From Rhynchosporium graminicola (taxonomy: Eukaryota; Ascomycota; Leotiomycetes; Helotiales; Ploettnerulaceae), in NCBI GenBank assembly GCA_900074885.1, contig FJUW01000027.1, positions 1 to 64,000 on the forward strand: a stretch of DNA of 64,000 nucleotides, read 5' to 3'. The notes under the pieces were generated by a model. That model was not told where the DNA came from. It ran no database searches and saw only the letters and a program-made list of their open reading frames with translations. Positions 44,821-55,134 of the stretch are shown in pieces. Both the position numbers and the translations under genes were made by a program. How positions within the stretch are numbered: the stretch's first letter is position 1; every line of letters begins with the position of its first letter.

Positions 44821-45700
44821 GGGTCGGGCTTAGGGTCGGGCTTAGGGTCAGGCTTCGGGTCAGGCTTCGGGCTAAGAAAGAAGAAAGAAAGAAGAAAGAA
44901 AGAAGAAAGGCTTCGAGTCACAGTTAGAGTCGTACTTAGGGTCGAGCTTAGGGTTATATATAGGATCAGACTTAGGGTCGCTTAGAAGGTTTCAGACTTA
45001 GGGTCGCTTAGAAGGTTTTAATATAAAGTTTTAATAAGGATTCAGTACGCGAGGAAGCCTACGCTACGCTTATAGAGGCCGCAAACGCGAAACAACTGAA
45101 ATATAAGGACCTAGGCCCTGTATTTCACCCTCTAATTATTTCCGCCGGTAGCCTAATAGAAAAGGATACAGCGAAGACCTATAGGGCTCTATAGGGTCTA
45201 CTAGGCCCTAGTAGAGCGAGGTGGCTCGATAGCTTTATTACTACTACTTTAACTTAGGCACGAGGTATCGCAGCTACTTCAATTATGATATATAAGTAAG
45301 CCTGAAATACCCTGAGAATCCACTCCTCGCCTACTCTAGAGCGAATATATCCCCGCGCCACAGGGCACTCCTTCTATACTAAAGAAGCACCCTCTCTCTC
45401 TTCCTCTCTTCTTCACGCTATAGAGCACCCTCCCTATATCACAGGGCACCCTCCCTACGCCACAGGGGACCTTCTCTCGCTATAGAGCACCCTCTCCTCT
45501 CCTGTCGAAGGCTTCGATCATCTATCTACTACTCGTAGTATATATCGCCTACCTTAGACCTCTGTATCTATCTTTCATTTAGTACTCTTCTTACCTGTAT
45601 TTATAGCGCGCACCCTCTGTATTTATAGTTAAAAATCCCCTTATAGTTAGAAAAACACCTGTAGCAAGATAGCGTAGTTAGATTCAATATTACCTAACCC
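44821..45700 (+). mobile_element. LINE B2: RIP-mutated second copy of family B
   Basis: Starts with ggcttagggtc/ggcttcgggtc variant repeats and GAAA/GAAGAAA tracts (about 44875-44910), then the coding remnant (45030-45300) and the 3' UTR ending gattcaatattacc. Against copy B1 nearly all differences are C-to-T or G-to-A: cag at 14299-14301 is tag at 45192-45194, and atg at 14263-14265 is ata at 45156-45158. Some UTR segments are shorter than in B1. Confidence 0.75.
45030..45300 (+). pseudogene. LINE B2 C-terminal coding remnant
   Basis: Equivalent to residues about 75-165 of the frame at 13909-14406: AREEAYATL, AANAKQLKYKDLGPVFHPLI, SLIEKDTAKTYRAL then stop, GPSRARWLDSF and ARGIAATSIM, ending at the same stop. 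CAG codons at two places have become TAG. It confirms that the copy at 13909 encodes a conserved protein end and gives a direct view of RIP changes. Confidence 0.65.
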
Positions 45701-45723
45701 TTAAACCCTAACCCTAAAACCCT
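45692..45723 (+). repeat. Telomeric repeats at LINE B2 3' end
   Basis: cctaacccttaaaccctaac plus cctaaaaccct: the same irregular first unit as after B1 and B3, then regular CCCTAA. Confidence 0.85.
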
Positions 45724-45924
45724 ATAGATATGCAGTTATACTTTCAGTTCCTCGTAGCGGCCTAGGAGTTATATACTATAATAAGAGATAGTACCGAAAT
45801 CTACTATCTAGTATATAAAAGTACCTCTAATCTCTACTCTCGAATATGATCTCTGCTAATAATAGTAGTTGTTTATATAGTTAATACTAACTTAGTAGCT
45901 CCTTCTTAACTCCTAGCGACTAAA

Positions 45925-46516
45925 GTGCTAAAATCCACGCTAATAAAGCTAGATCTTACGCTCCCTCCTAAGAAGGCTACTAACTTATCTCTAGGCGCCT
46001 TTACTCAGTCAATCCCGACTCTATCTATCTCGGGGTTCGTGTATTTACTTAAGCTTGCGATAATAGCTACTACTCTAAAGACTTCTGCTACTAGCGCTCT
46101 TAGTAAGCTGCTTATCCTAGGGACCTTTAAAGGCTCTAAAGATAGTTAAGGATAGCCTGCCCTTCCGGGTCTATCTATATTACTAAATAAGATACTACTG
46201 TTTAGCGGGGCGACTCCGAGCTCGAGCGCGAGCGAGAGTTCGATAGATAATTAAGGTAAGTAGCTCTTCCCTTAATATAACTCAGGAGACTAATAATTAA
46301 CTAGTAAAGAGTTTAGTCGATTGATTATTCTCTCTACTTATTACGAAAGCTAGCCCCCTGAGCTATAACACTCCGACTAAGAAGGGCAGCAGCTTTATAT
46401 CTACTATAGCTAAGTCTAAAGGTAAGCGCGCCGCGGAGGATAAGATAATAGTATTAGTATTAAAGAAAGTAAAGGCGAAGCAGAAAGGGAAAGCGAAAGC
46501 GAATATGGAGAAGTAA
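45925..46516 (+). pseudogene. Decayed Ser/Thr- and Lys-rich ORF, unknown
   Basis: An open piece (45925-46149) reads MLKSTLIKLDLTLPPKKATN and on through KTSATSALSKLL. After frame changes a second piece (about 46335-46516) reads KASPLSYNTPTKKGSSF and a strongly basic end SKGKRAAEDK and KAKQKGKAKANMEK before TAA at 46514. The basic tail suggests nucleic-acid binding. Too broken to name. CA/TG content is intermediate. Confidence 0.35.
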
Positions 46517-46702
46517 GGGGAGCGGATATCACGGAGGATAAATAGTAACTTTAAGGGCGTAGCAGATAAAGGGCGAGTAGAGAGGAACTATATAGTATAT
46601 ATAATAGAATAATAGGATATGTTAAGCTATATCGGAGGTTAGGACCTCCCTATGAGGGGCCGGTGACTAGGATAGAGTTAAAGTACCCATGGTGATAGTA
46701 AT

Positions 46703-46904
46703 TGTAACGACACAAGACTCAAGGCGGTATACAAGCAAGAATAAACAAGTAGGGAGGCCAAGAGCGATCTTATATGGTCTGGTACGAAGGAAACAGAAAG
46801 ATGCAGAGCTCTGAAGGAGTCTGCACCTTCTATATATACAAGGAGGGTATGCCTAAGGCACCGATACTGGCCCGTATCTGCCACGTATACCATGCGCCGT
46901 CACA
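46703..46904 (+). mobile_element. Solo LTR with 5-bp target duplication
   Basis: 202 bp, opening TGTAACGAC and closing GCCGTCACA (imperfect inverted ends), flanked by identical gtaat at 46698-46702 and 46905-46909. Contains a TATA-like tatatataca near 46831. CA and TG are abundant, so it is nearly free of RIP and must be young. The LTR at 32970-33164 is a mutated relative. It interrupts a minisatellite of gtaatagtattatgactata units, from which the target duplication comes. Solo LTRs arise when an integrated element recombines between its two LTRs. A minus-strand ORF here is an artefact. Confidence 0.85.
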
Positions 46905-47005
46905 GTAATAGTATTATAGCTATAGTAACGATAGTAGTATTATGACTACGATAATGGTAATAGTATTATGACTATAATTATAGTAATAGTGTTATAATAG
47001 TAGGA
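46905..47005. repeat. Minisatellite, right side of solo LTR
   Basis: Units of about 26 bp, approximating gactatagtaatggtaatag plus tgttat. The same unit makes 47826-47945, and one unit (ggtgatagtaat) is left on the far side of the solo LTR. Confidence 0.7.
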
Positions 47006-47029
47006 AGGTACTATCGAGACTAGTGCGGG

Positions 47030-47105
47030 TGGATTTAGTCAGAGCTAGAGCTTCCTCTCTAATTAATACCTTTTGCTCTTCTAATTATCTGGCGACTACC
47101 GCAGG
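47030..47105. repeat. Direct repeat, left member
   Basis: tagtcagagctagagcttcc and ctctaattaatacctt-type sequence matches 47780-47850 (tagagtcagagctctctat, ctaattaataacctctta, ttcctctaattatct). The pair is spaced about 750 bp and each member lies beside the 26-bp minisatellite, so the whole block was probably duplicated. Confidence 0.6.
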
Positions 47106-47779
47106 GAGTCGAGTAAAGCCTAATCTACTCTATGATTCGTAATCAGGTAGCTTTTAGTCTATTTCTAATGAATTCGCCCGCTGGATCGAACTCTTCTGTA
47201 GCAGATTAGCTACCTGCTTACCTTAAAGGTCTTAATAGCTCCGAAAGCCTCTCTTAAGGTTAGTCTCTATTATACGTCTTCAACGATTAGTTTTATATAA
47301 CTTTTAAATACTATTTATTTTCGATCTTTCTCTAAGATCTAGATCTAGGAGCCTTCGATCGATATTATAAATTCAATTAGTTAATTATAATTAGCTCAAG
47401 TTAATTTAAAGCTCTAAATCAGTTAATAATTCCTTTATTACGAATTAGTTATTCGATTAAAGAGAGTCGTCTTTCGATATATTATTATATAGTCTATCGC
47501 CTTGAATTCGCTATTAACCGGACTAGGTTCCCTACTTTCCCGCGGCTATAAAGTAGTTAATATAAAGTAGGAAGTCGAAGTAGAGGTAAAGCTAAGTAAG
47601 CGCTAGTAGAAGGTTAAGGATATAACTACTTAATTATAAGCGAGGAGCCGGGTTTCATAGTCAGATAAAGATCTAAGGATCGAGGAAATAGTTAGTTAGA
47701 AAGGATTAGTAGAATACTTAGCTCGGTTATATAAGGCCCTAAGTAGTAGGAAGGTATAAAGGTGACTAGTATCGATATA
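47106..47779. other. No gene recognised between the direct repeats
   Basis: Contains tagttaattataattagctc-like AT-rich palindromic sequence near 47375-47400. No coding frame. Confidence 0.35.
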
Positions 47780-47945
47780 TTAAGTTAGAGTCAGAGCTCT
47801 CTATCTAATTAATAACCTCTTATTCCTCTAATTATCTATGACTACAGTAACGGTAACAGTGTTATGACTATGGTAAAGGTAATAATATTATAACTATAAT
47901 AAAGGTAATGATGTTGTGACTATAGTAATAGTAATTGTGTTATAG
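47780..47945. repeat. Direct repeat (right member) and 26-bp minisatellite
   Basis: Right partner of 47030-47105 followed at about 47826 by four to five units of gactatggtaaaggtaataa-like sequence. Confidence 0.65.
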
Positions 47946-48249
47946 CCTGCGTATAAGCGGTACGCGTAGTAATAGTAGTTGAGTTATATAAAAGCTTCCT
48001 AGATATCCCTGAATATAATACCTATAAGAGGATCGTAGCGTAGGGCGTTAGTCGATATTATCTACCTTAATCTACGTAAGATCTACCTAGGCGATAGACT
48101 AATAGTAAGTCGCTTATCAATCGTTAGTAAGCGTGATATAATAGGTTATATAGCCGGACTTGTTATTATTACGCTCTTACTTAGAGTTATACGCTAGTTA
48201 TTATCTAGCGGCCCTGCGAGTTCCTGAATAAAACGCGGTTAGTACTCTT

Positions 48250-49900
48250 CTCTTATTCCTTTAATATTCCTTACTTCTATATACCCCTTACTATAAACTC
48301 TCTCTTACGCCTTACTATCGATAGGATACGACCGGCCGAGATTATACTAGAATATAGTACGCTTATAGGGGAATATCAGATAGTAGTGCTCTTTAACCCT
48401 TATACCCACCTAGCGTTAATACTAATAAGGATAGCTCCTATAGTAAATCGTTTACTACCTGATCCTCGAACTAACGAATACTTAACTAGAAAAGATCTCT
48501 TATATCTAAGATACCTTTCGGGCGCTTATAGAGAAGCTGCAGATAATCTCGACTATATATTTCTAGCTGCTAAGAGACGCTACTTACTAGGCGCTATTAC
48601 TAACTCTTTTAATATTATTATACTTCCTGCTATCTCTAATCTGAGCTCTCCTTAGGACGTTTATACTCTTCCTCTTATTATACGAAGACCGAGAACCTTT
48701 ACCCTCTAGCGGGCCGCCTAGTCTGAATAATACCCTTTCGAAACGTATATCTCCGGGCCTCGAGCTTGCGGATCCTATATCTTTAATTCTTATCTCTACT
48801 TATTAAATATCTACGAATTCTACGAATCCTATCTCTACTAATCTGTCCTCTACAGATCTTATAAATACTATTTCTATAATTCTTATAATTATAAATCCTG
48901 TGAGTCTTATAATTATAAATCCTGCGAATCCTATAGCTAGATATTATATGAATCTTATAGCTAGATATCCTACGAATCTTACCTCTGCGAATTTACTAGC
49001 GATTAACCTCCTTATTACGCCTAAACTTGCGATAACGCTAGATAGAATAATAACGCGGCCCCGGAAACGAAGAAAGATAAAGGAAAGATACTAAGCTAAT
49101 CCGGTTAGAATAATAGCTCTATAATAGATAGTAAGCTAGGAGAGGGTTTACGAACTAGACGCGGCAGAGACCTTTTAATAGGAGCTATAGTAGCTATATA
49201 TTAAGAGAAAGAATAATAACGCTTTACTATTATATTATATTCTAGCTTTATAGATTACTTTCCTTAAGGAGTTCTTCTTTTAAAACACGTTTAGGAGAGC
49301 TTACTAATAGCGGATTCTCGAGCTACTCGATAAGATCGTAGAATACGAAGAGATAAAGATATCTAAGGTAGTTTTAATAGCGGAAACTGCAGTAGCGAAG
49401 AATCTACTACTAGAGATATAAACCTTTTTTATATTATATATTAAGCATAAGGCGAGAGATATTAAGTAGGAGATAACTCAGGAGATTACTAAGACGATTC
49501 GCGGATTTAAGCTATACTAAGCTTTTATAGATCTATAGGAGAAAGCGATAGGCCCGGAGAGGAATAAGTTACGAAAGTTCCTCGAGTTATAAGGCTTCAC
49601 TAAGTCGTAAGAGCGTGATATTCGCAGTTATATCTTAGGCTACCTATTAAAAGAGCTAGATATAAGACTAGATATCTTAAGTAATAAGCTACAGGTCTAC
49701 TAGGGAGTCTACCTTCTAGTATAATAGTTTAGAAAGGGTATTATAGTGCTTCTCCCGAAGGGGGGCCTAAGTTAGTAAGTAGCTAATCCTTAACCCTCGC
49801 TCGTAGCACTTTTAATAGTTCTAGGATCTATAAGATTAGTACCTAGAAAATATAGCGGATTACTAAGGTCCTCTTCGATGCCTTCCCGGGATCGGTTAAC
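48250..49900 (+). pseudogene. Decayed unknown ORF with Asn/Pro-rich repeats and helical C-terminal part
   Basis: Part one (about 48311-48655) reads RIRPAEIILEYSTLIGEYQI, VVLFNPYTHLALILIRIAPI and KDLLYLRYLSGAYREAADNL in one frame. Part two, in another frame, starts in a T-rich repeat coding NPANPIARYYMNLIARYP (48900-49000) and a basic RPRKRRKIKERY. It goes on through stops to 49780 with VYELDAAETF, ITFLKEFFF, ILELLDKIVEYEEIKISKVV, AETAVAKNLLLE and RDIRSYILGYLLKELDIRL. The C-terminal part is long, helical and Gln-rich in its original form. Two exons or a frameshift could explain the change of frame. No family recognised. Confidence 0.4.
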
Positions 49901-50302
49901 GTATATATAGCTACGGAGTATCTGATTCTATATATCTTAAAGGAGCCCGGTGTGAAGTTAATAGCGCTATAAATATCGCAAGGGGCATATTAGCTAAGCC
50001 TCTTTCTGCTTAAAACCCTTAGCCTGCTCTAAAGCGAAGGAAAGAACTCTAGCGAAGCAGGTTCTCTCTAACGATAGCTATATATATACTATTATTACTA
50101 TTATATAGAAAGTATTACGGATATAGGCAGGTACTATAACGCGATATAGTCGCGATTAGAGAATAGTCGCTATAGTAATATATATTTGGTTTCGGCTATA
50201 ATAGTTTATAGTGAATTAGAATAGCTTCTGGGGGAAATCGAGTCTGTTATAATATAGCCGGTCTCTGATAGTCGCTTAGTAGATATAAGTATACCTTAGT
50301 GT
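49901..50302. other. No gene recognised
   Basis: RIP-type sequence ending at a near-palindrome. Confidence 0.35.
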
Positions 50303-50325
50303 TTTAGTATATTAATATATCTAAA
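50303..50325. other. AT-rich near-palindrome, possible terminal repeat
   Basis: tttagtatat-taatatatctaaa. Its reverse complement closely matches 56812-56834. Because each is itself nearly palindromic, the match is weak evidence for terminal inverted repeats of a 6.5-kb element. Confidence 0.3.
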
Positions 50326-50779
50326 TATTAAATTACTATATTATATCTACTTAATATCTTACTAGTTCAAAAACTCCTTATCTTATATTATATATTATAT
50401 TCCTATTATCTGCTTTATAATACTAAAAGCTATAAAGGTAAGAAGAAAGTCAGCTTTAAGTAGTCAGTTAAGGAAAGATAGAGTACGGACCTTATCGAGT
50501 AGGTCTATATCACGTGATTAATCGGGAAAGATCCTGATAAGGCTGATAGATCGCTTTATTATAATATTACGCGATTATCTAATCGAAGGTCGCGTGCTAA
50601 TTTAGAGTAGAACTCCTTAAGTAGCTCGTTAATAGCTCTATTATCTGCTTCTTATGCGACCTCGAACGAGTATACTTATAATATAGTAAGGACTCGTTAG
50701 GCGACTCTTATCTTACCTTCTATAGCGACTCTGATAGAAGACAGAGAAGGGTATATAAAATGTTCTAGCTATTAGAGTC
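50326..50779. other. No gene recognised
   Basis: Mixed RIP-type sequence. The part around 50440-50600 keeps a few CA and TG dinucleotides (tcacgtgat near 50510), resembling degraded LTR sequence, but no ends could be set. Confidence 0.3.
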
Positions 50780-51290
50780 AGTTAAGTGATAAGCTTATTA
50801 CGATCGACTCGCTATTATCAGGCGCTAGAAGAAGTAAGAAAGCGTTTTTAATCAGAGACTCGGGTTTAGCTACGATTAATTCCCTGCTACTAGACGCTAG
50901 AAGTAGTATTAAGGCGTCTATAATCGGAGACTCTGGTTTAGCTACGATTAATTCCTTACTGCCGGACGCTAGAAGTAGTATTAAGGCGTCTATAATCAGA
51001 GACTCGGGTTTAGTTACGATTAATTCCCTGCTACCGGACGCTAAGAGTAGTATCGAGGTATCTTTAATTGTAAGCTCCGGTCTTACTACTATTAATTCCC
51101 TGCTGCCGGACGCTAGAAGTAGCGTCGAGGTATCCTTAATCGAGGACTTAGGTTTCGCTATAATTAAGTCTCTTTTACTAAGAGTAAGGAGTAATATTAA
51201 CGTAGGATTAGCTAGGGACTTAGGTTTCGTGATAATCGATATCTTACTACTAGTAGCGAGAAGTAGTAGTAAGGCAGTATTATTCGCGGA
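50780..51290 (+). repeat. 72-bp tandem repeat coding a 24-residue repeat
   Basis: gactcgggtttagctacgat recurs at 50857, 50929, 51001, 51073, 51145 and 51217 with exact 72-bp spacing. An earlier diverged unit begins near 50785. In one plus-strand frame the units read DSGLATINSLLPDARSSIKA and SIIG with hardly any stops. Exact in-frame spacing and variation mostly at third or RIP positions suggest that it was protein-coding. It precedes the long ORF at 51363, in another frame, and may be its upstream exon or N-terminal repeat domain. Confidence 0.7.
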
Positions 51291-51362
51291 CTATATCTCG
51301 ACTCTTAGATAATTAGAATAACTAGTAGACTATAACCCTATGATCGCCTCGCTATTACTATC

Positions 51363-54300
51363 CCTAAACTCGGAATACTTTATTACCTGATAAACGTCGC
51401 GTTTCGATTCTTCGGGCTATAAGCGGGTAAAGTAATAGTAATTAAGGAGAGATAAAGTAAAGAGTCCCTTAGATAGAAGGGGCTACTAAGATTAGTATAT
51501 ATTCTATTAGGATAATAGAAGATTAAAAGGAGAGAGTTCCTAGGAACGGATAAGTAAGAGCATATTAATCAGAGATATCTCTCGGGGCGAGCTAATAGAA
51601 TTATAGATATAAGTGAAGCTTCTATAGACTATAAGAGTAACTATAAGATAGTAGACTCTCTAGATAAACTAATAGATATATTCGATAGACCTAGGATAGA
51701 CTTCTCGTAAGATAAGTATAACTAGAATATACTAAATCTCTTTCGACGATACGATATATAAGAATAGTCCGAGGAGTACTACTAACTAGCGGATATTATC
51801 TAATACTAAACCTAGGCGGGGATCTTAGGCTATATAGACTAACGATATAGCTAGGAGGAGATTAGCTATAATACTACTACGAGGGATAATTATTACCCGC
51901 TAGACGCTATATACGAGAATATTAAGAGGTTTCCGAGTAATATAATTAGACTCGGATTTAATAGTCTTCGGGAGAACTAAGGGGTAGTAGTAAGATAAGT
52001 CCTACTTTTAGCAGAAGTAATTAAGAAGCTTTTTACTAGTATTTAAGATAAGAGCTCTAAGGTAAAGAATATATACTTATACTTAGAGGAGCTAGCGTAA
52101 ACGTTTCCTAGGATAAGTATAGATATCGATAGTATAATTACGTTTCCGGATTCAGTAGAAGCGTTTCGGGGAGAGCTTTACTATTACTCGACTTTCTAGT
52201 TTACGCGTAGGATTATAAGTGATATAAAGATCGAACGAAATATTTATCATAAGGATAATAAGGGAACTTTAAGAGTAGCGACTCTTTAGCTATAATAAAT
52301 CTTATACGTATATATTAGCGGGATCTAAGGGATTTATAATTATATAGTTTACGTATTCTTACCTTGTTTTTATAAGTCGGATATTCCCTTTAAAGGCCTA
52401 ACGGAGGTCTAGATACGAGCTTTCATAGATAGTATTATACTTAAGAGTATTTTCGATTATATCCTAAATATAATTACTTAGTATATCTTACTAATTTAGC
52501 TAACGAGTTAGTTAAATACTATAGCGAAAGCGAACGAAACTCGAATAAGAGCGTAGGATTCGATAGTAAGATAATACCGGACTTATACTATCTAGTCCTA
52601 ATACCTCGAGGCGATCTAGATAATAGTATAAAGCTATACGTAGGAAGCTGATCTATAGGATTTCTCTAATACTTTTCTTTATATAATAAGTAAGAGTTAT
52701 AAGTTATAATTCTAAGGCTAGGATTTATTCCTTATAGTTATAGCTAAGTTCTACGATAAGCTCGATATTATCTTCGATTAGAGGTTCCTATAGCACGAAG
52801 AGCTATATATAGATATAGCGATAGAGATCTACTTAAGCGTACTTATAGAGGGGATATCTGATGAAGGAGAGGCTTAGGTATACTTATAGAAAGGATATTA
52901 TTTAGAGAGGTTTCTCGAGAATATATATATTAAGCCGGTCGAGGGGGTAATATAATATTATAATATTAAGTTCCTATACGAGGCAGTAAATATAATATAT
53001 ATTTCTATAAAGAAGTCGTGGATCTATACTATAGGCTTATAGTACTTATAATACTATATAGTAGAGAAAGAGATTATAGATACTAGTACGATCTATCCCT
53101 TTTAGAATAAGAGTATATTAGAGCTCTGCTTCGACTAGACTACTTAGTACTTAGTAGTATTAGATAGGAAATAAGTAAGGAAGAAATAAGAGACTATCGA
53201 GGGGGTATATCGGAACTCGAAGAAGCGAGTATATATTATATATCGTGATCCTCGTAATCGGGCGTTAGCTTTACGCTTAGAGTATCGCGTTAAGAGTATA
53301 GTCCTCTTAATCTATATAGATAAGTATCAGAGATAAGAGATAGATCGAGGGCGCAGGTTATAGCTACTATAATAGTCGAAGATACTCTTATTTATATAAG
53401 CGATAGAAACCCCTAGGTTCTGCGATTATATACTAGGTAACGTTCAAAAGCTATATATACTATTCGAGGTATTAGTAATAATAGCACCTAGTAATAGGAT
53501 TATTAAAGGCCGGAATTATCTGCTATATACCCTACTTTAGTACTTTTATTACTTCTTCTCCTGTAGTACGTTAGAGATAGTACTAAGCCTCTAGTACTAA
53601 AAGTATATATCGTAGAGGACCGGGAGGTAGCGATATAATCTAGCGTTCGAGAGAACCTTATTATAAATAGGCTATAGCTAGTAGGGTTTAGTAATAGACT
53701 GGAGGCGCCTCTAAGTTATAGAGAAGATGAAACCTTACTTTGCGATAAAGTCTTCGGATATCCTAGGTTTTAATTAGAGGATACGTAAGGTCTGATAAGT
53801 AGCTTAAGAGCTAGATAATATTCTTAAGGTTCTCCCTAAGGCGATAGAAGGGCCGAAGCTTAACGATATCTTATAGCTACTCAGCTACTTATATTTCAGA
53901 AGGTATTACTAAGAGGTCCTATAAAGTCTACTTAAAGAGATATATCTAGGAAAGTCTATTATTAGAAGTAAGATTAAGAAGGATAAGATTCGCTTTTATA
54001 AGTCTAACTTAGTTAGTTACTTCGGGAGGCTATATTTTGCGTTAGAGAATAAGATAAGGGTAAAAGACCTAAGAGCTATCTTCGACTAGTTATAGTTAGC
54101 TAATAAGTCGTGGAATCGTACGTATTTCGAAGCGAAATAGTACCGGATAATATATAGTAAGGTAAATAGGGCGCTTCGCGTATATCTAACGATCTAAGAG
54201 TAATAGAGGAAGGCGTTCTTTATAGATTTCTTTCAGTTCTATTTAGTGATACCTCTTTTAGATAGGAATAAAACGCTACTATCGATAGTAAAGCATATAG

Positions 54301-54503
54301 GGTAGCGCATTTAGTAGTCAGTAGTAGAGAGGAGAGGAGTTTTCGGGTAGAGGCAGCTAGAATATAATAAGATAGCGCTCTTACTATACTCTGAATCGCT
54401 CTCGATAATAAAGGAGCGAATACTAAGGTTTTTAAGGCCTTAAAGGGGGTTTCGGTATACTAGGATACTGAAAAAGAGTAGCGAGGCGTTCACTAGAAGT
54501 TAA
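51363..54503 (+). pseudogene. Very long decayed ORF (about 1,046 codons), large fungal protein of unknown function
   Basis: One frame is readable from about 51363 to TAA at 54501-54503 with no indel; all interruptions fit CAA/CAG or TGG changed by C-to-T or G-to-A. Patches: KSNYKIVDSLDKLIDIFDRP (51636-51695), DIDSIITFPDSVEAFRGELY (about 52120-52180), FLPCFYKSDIPFKGLTEV (about 52360-52410), IVIAKFYDKLDIIFD and ELYIDIAIEIYLSVLIEGIS (52735-52860), KMKPYFAIKSSDILGFN (about 53725-53775) and FYKSNLVSYFGRLYFALENK (about 53995-54055). The layout resembles large uncharacterised proteins common in ascomycete subtelomeres and mobile regions, but I cannot assign a Pfam domain. It converges with the minus-strand ORF at 55135-56610. 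Confidence 0.6.
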
Positions 54504-54556
54504 GCGCTAGGGAAGTTAGGGGGGAAATATAGTTCTAATATCAGATAAGTTATACT

Positions 54557-54910
54557 AGATTTTCCTCTTACAATAGAGCTATTATAAAGCTCGTGAATAT
54601 ATTAGAGGGAAATAGATTTCCTCTAGCGATAGTACTATCGTGGGGCTCGTTATAATATTAGTAGGAGGTAGATTTTCCTCGTGATAAGAGTGCTATCTTA
54701 GGAATTATTAATATATAAGTAGAAGATAGATTCTCTTTATAATAAGAGTGCTATTATAAGACTTATTAATATATTAGTAGAAAAGGGATTTTCCTTATAG
54801 CGAGAGTGCTATTATAGGACTTATTAATATATTAGTAGAAAGTGGATTTTCCTCGTGACAATAGTACTATTATAAGGCTCGTTGAAATATTAATAGAATA
54901 TATAATTATA
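54557..54910. repeat. 58-bp tandem repeat between convergent relic ORFs
   Basis: Six units beginning attttcctcgtgataagagt with starts near 54559, 54616, 54672, 54730, 54788 and 54846. Each includes a gacttattaatatattagta segment. It lies just after the stop of the long plus-strand ORF. Confidence 0.75.
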
Positions 54911-55134
54911 ACGAGTATCTCGTCGTCGAATAGATATATATAAATCTATATTATCTAGTCTAGTCTATAGCCTAAGTAATGATCTCTCTTATCTCGGCTA
55001 TATATAAAGTGAAGACGTAGGGTACGCTAAGCGATAAGTAAGTATAATATAATATATAAAATCATTAGCTCTAGTAAGCTATACTTCTGAAGGTATACGA
55101 GACTATAGGATAATAGGTTATACTTCTACTAACT

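Noticed and set aside
46678..46893. Minus-strand ORF of 71 codons
   Set aside because: It lies inside the solo LTR and has no protein-like features.
51363..54503. Starship-type giant element cargo (e.g. DUF3723)
   Set aside because: The protein size and setting made this attractive, but I could not match a defining motif and saw no tyrosine-recombinase captain gene in the window.
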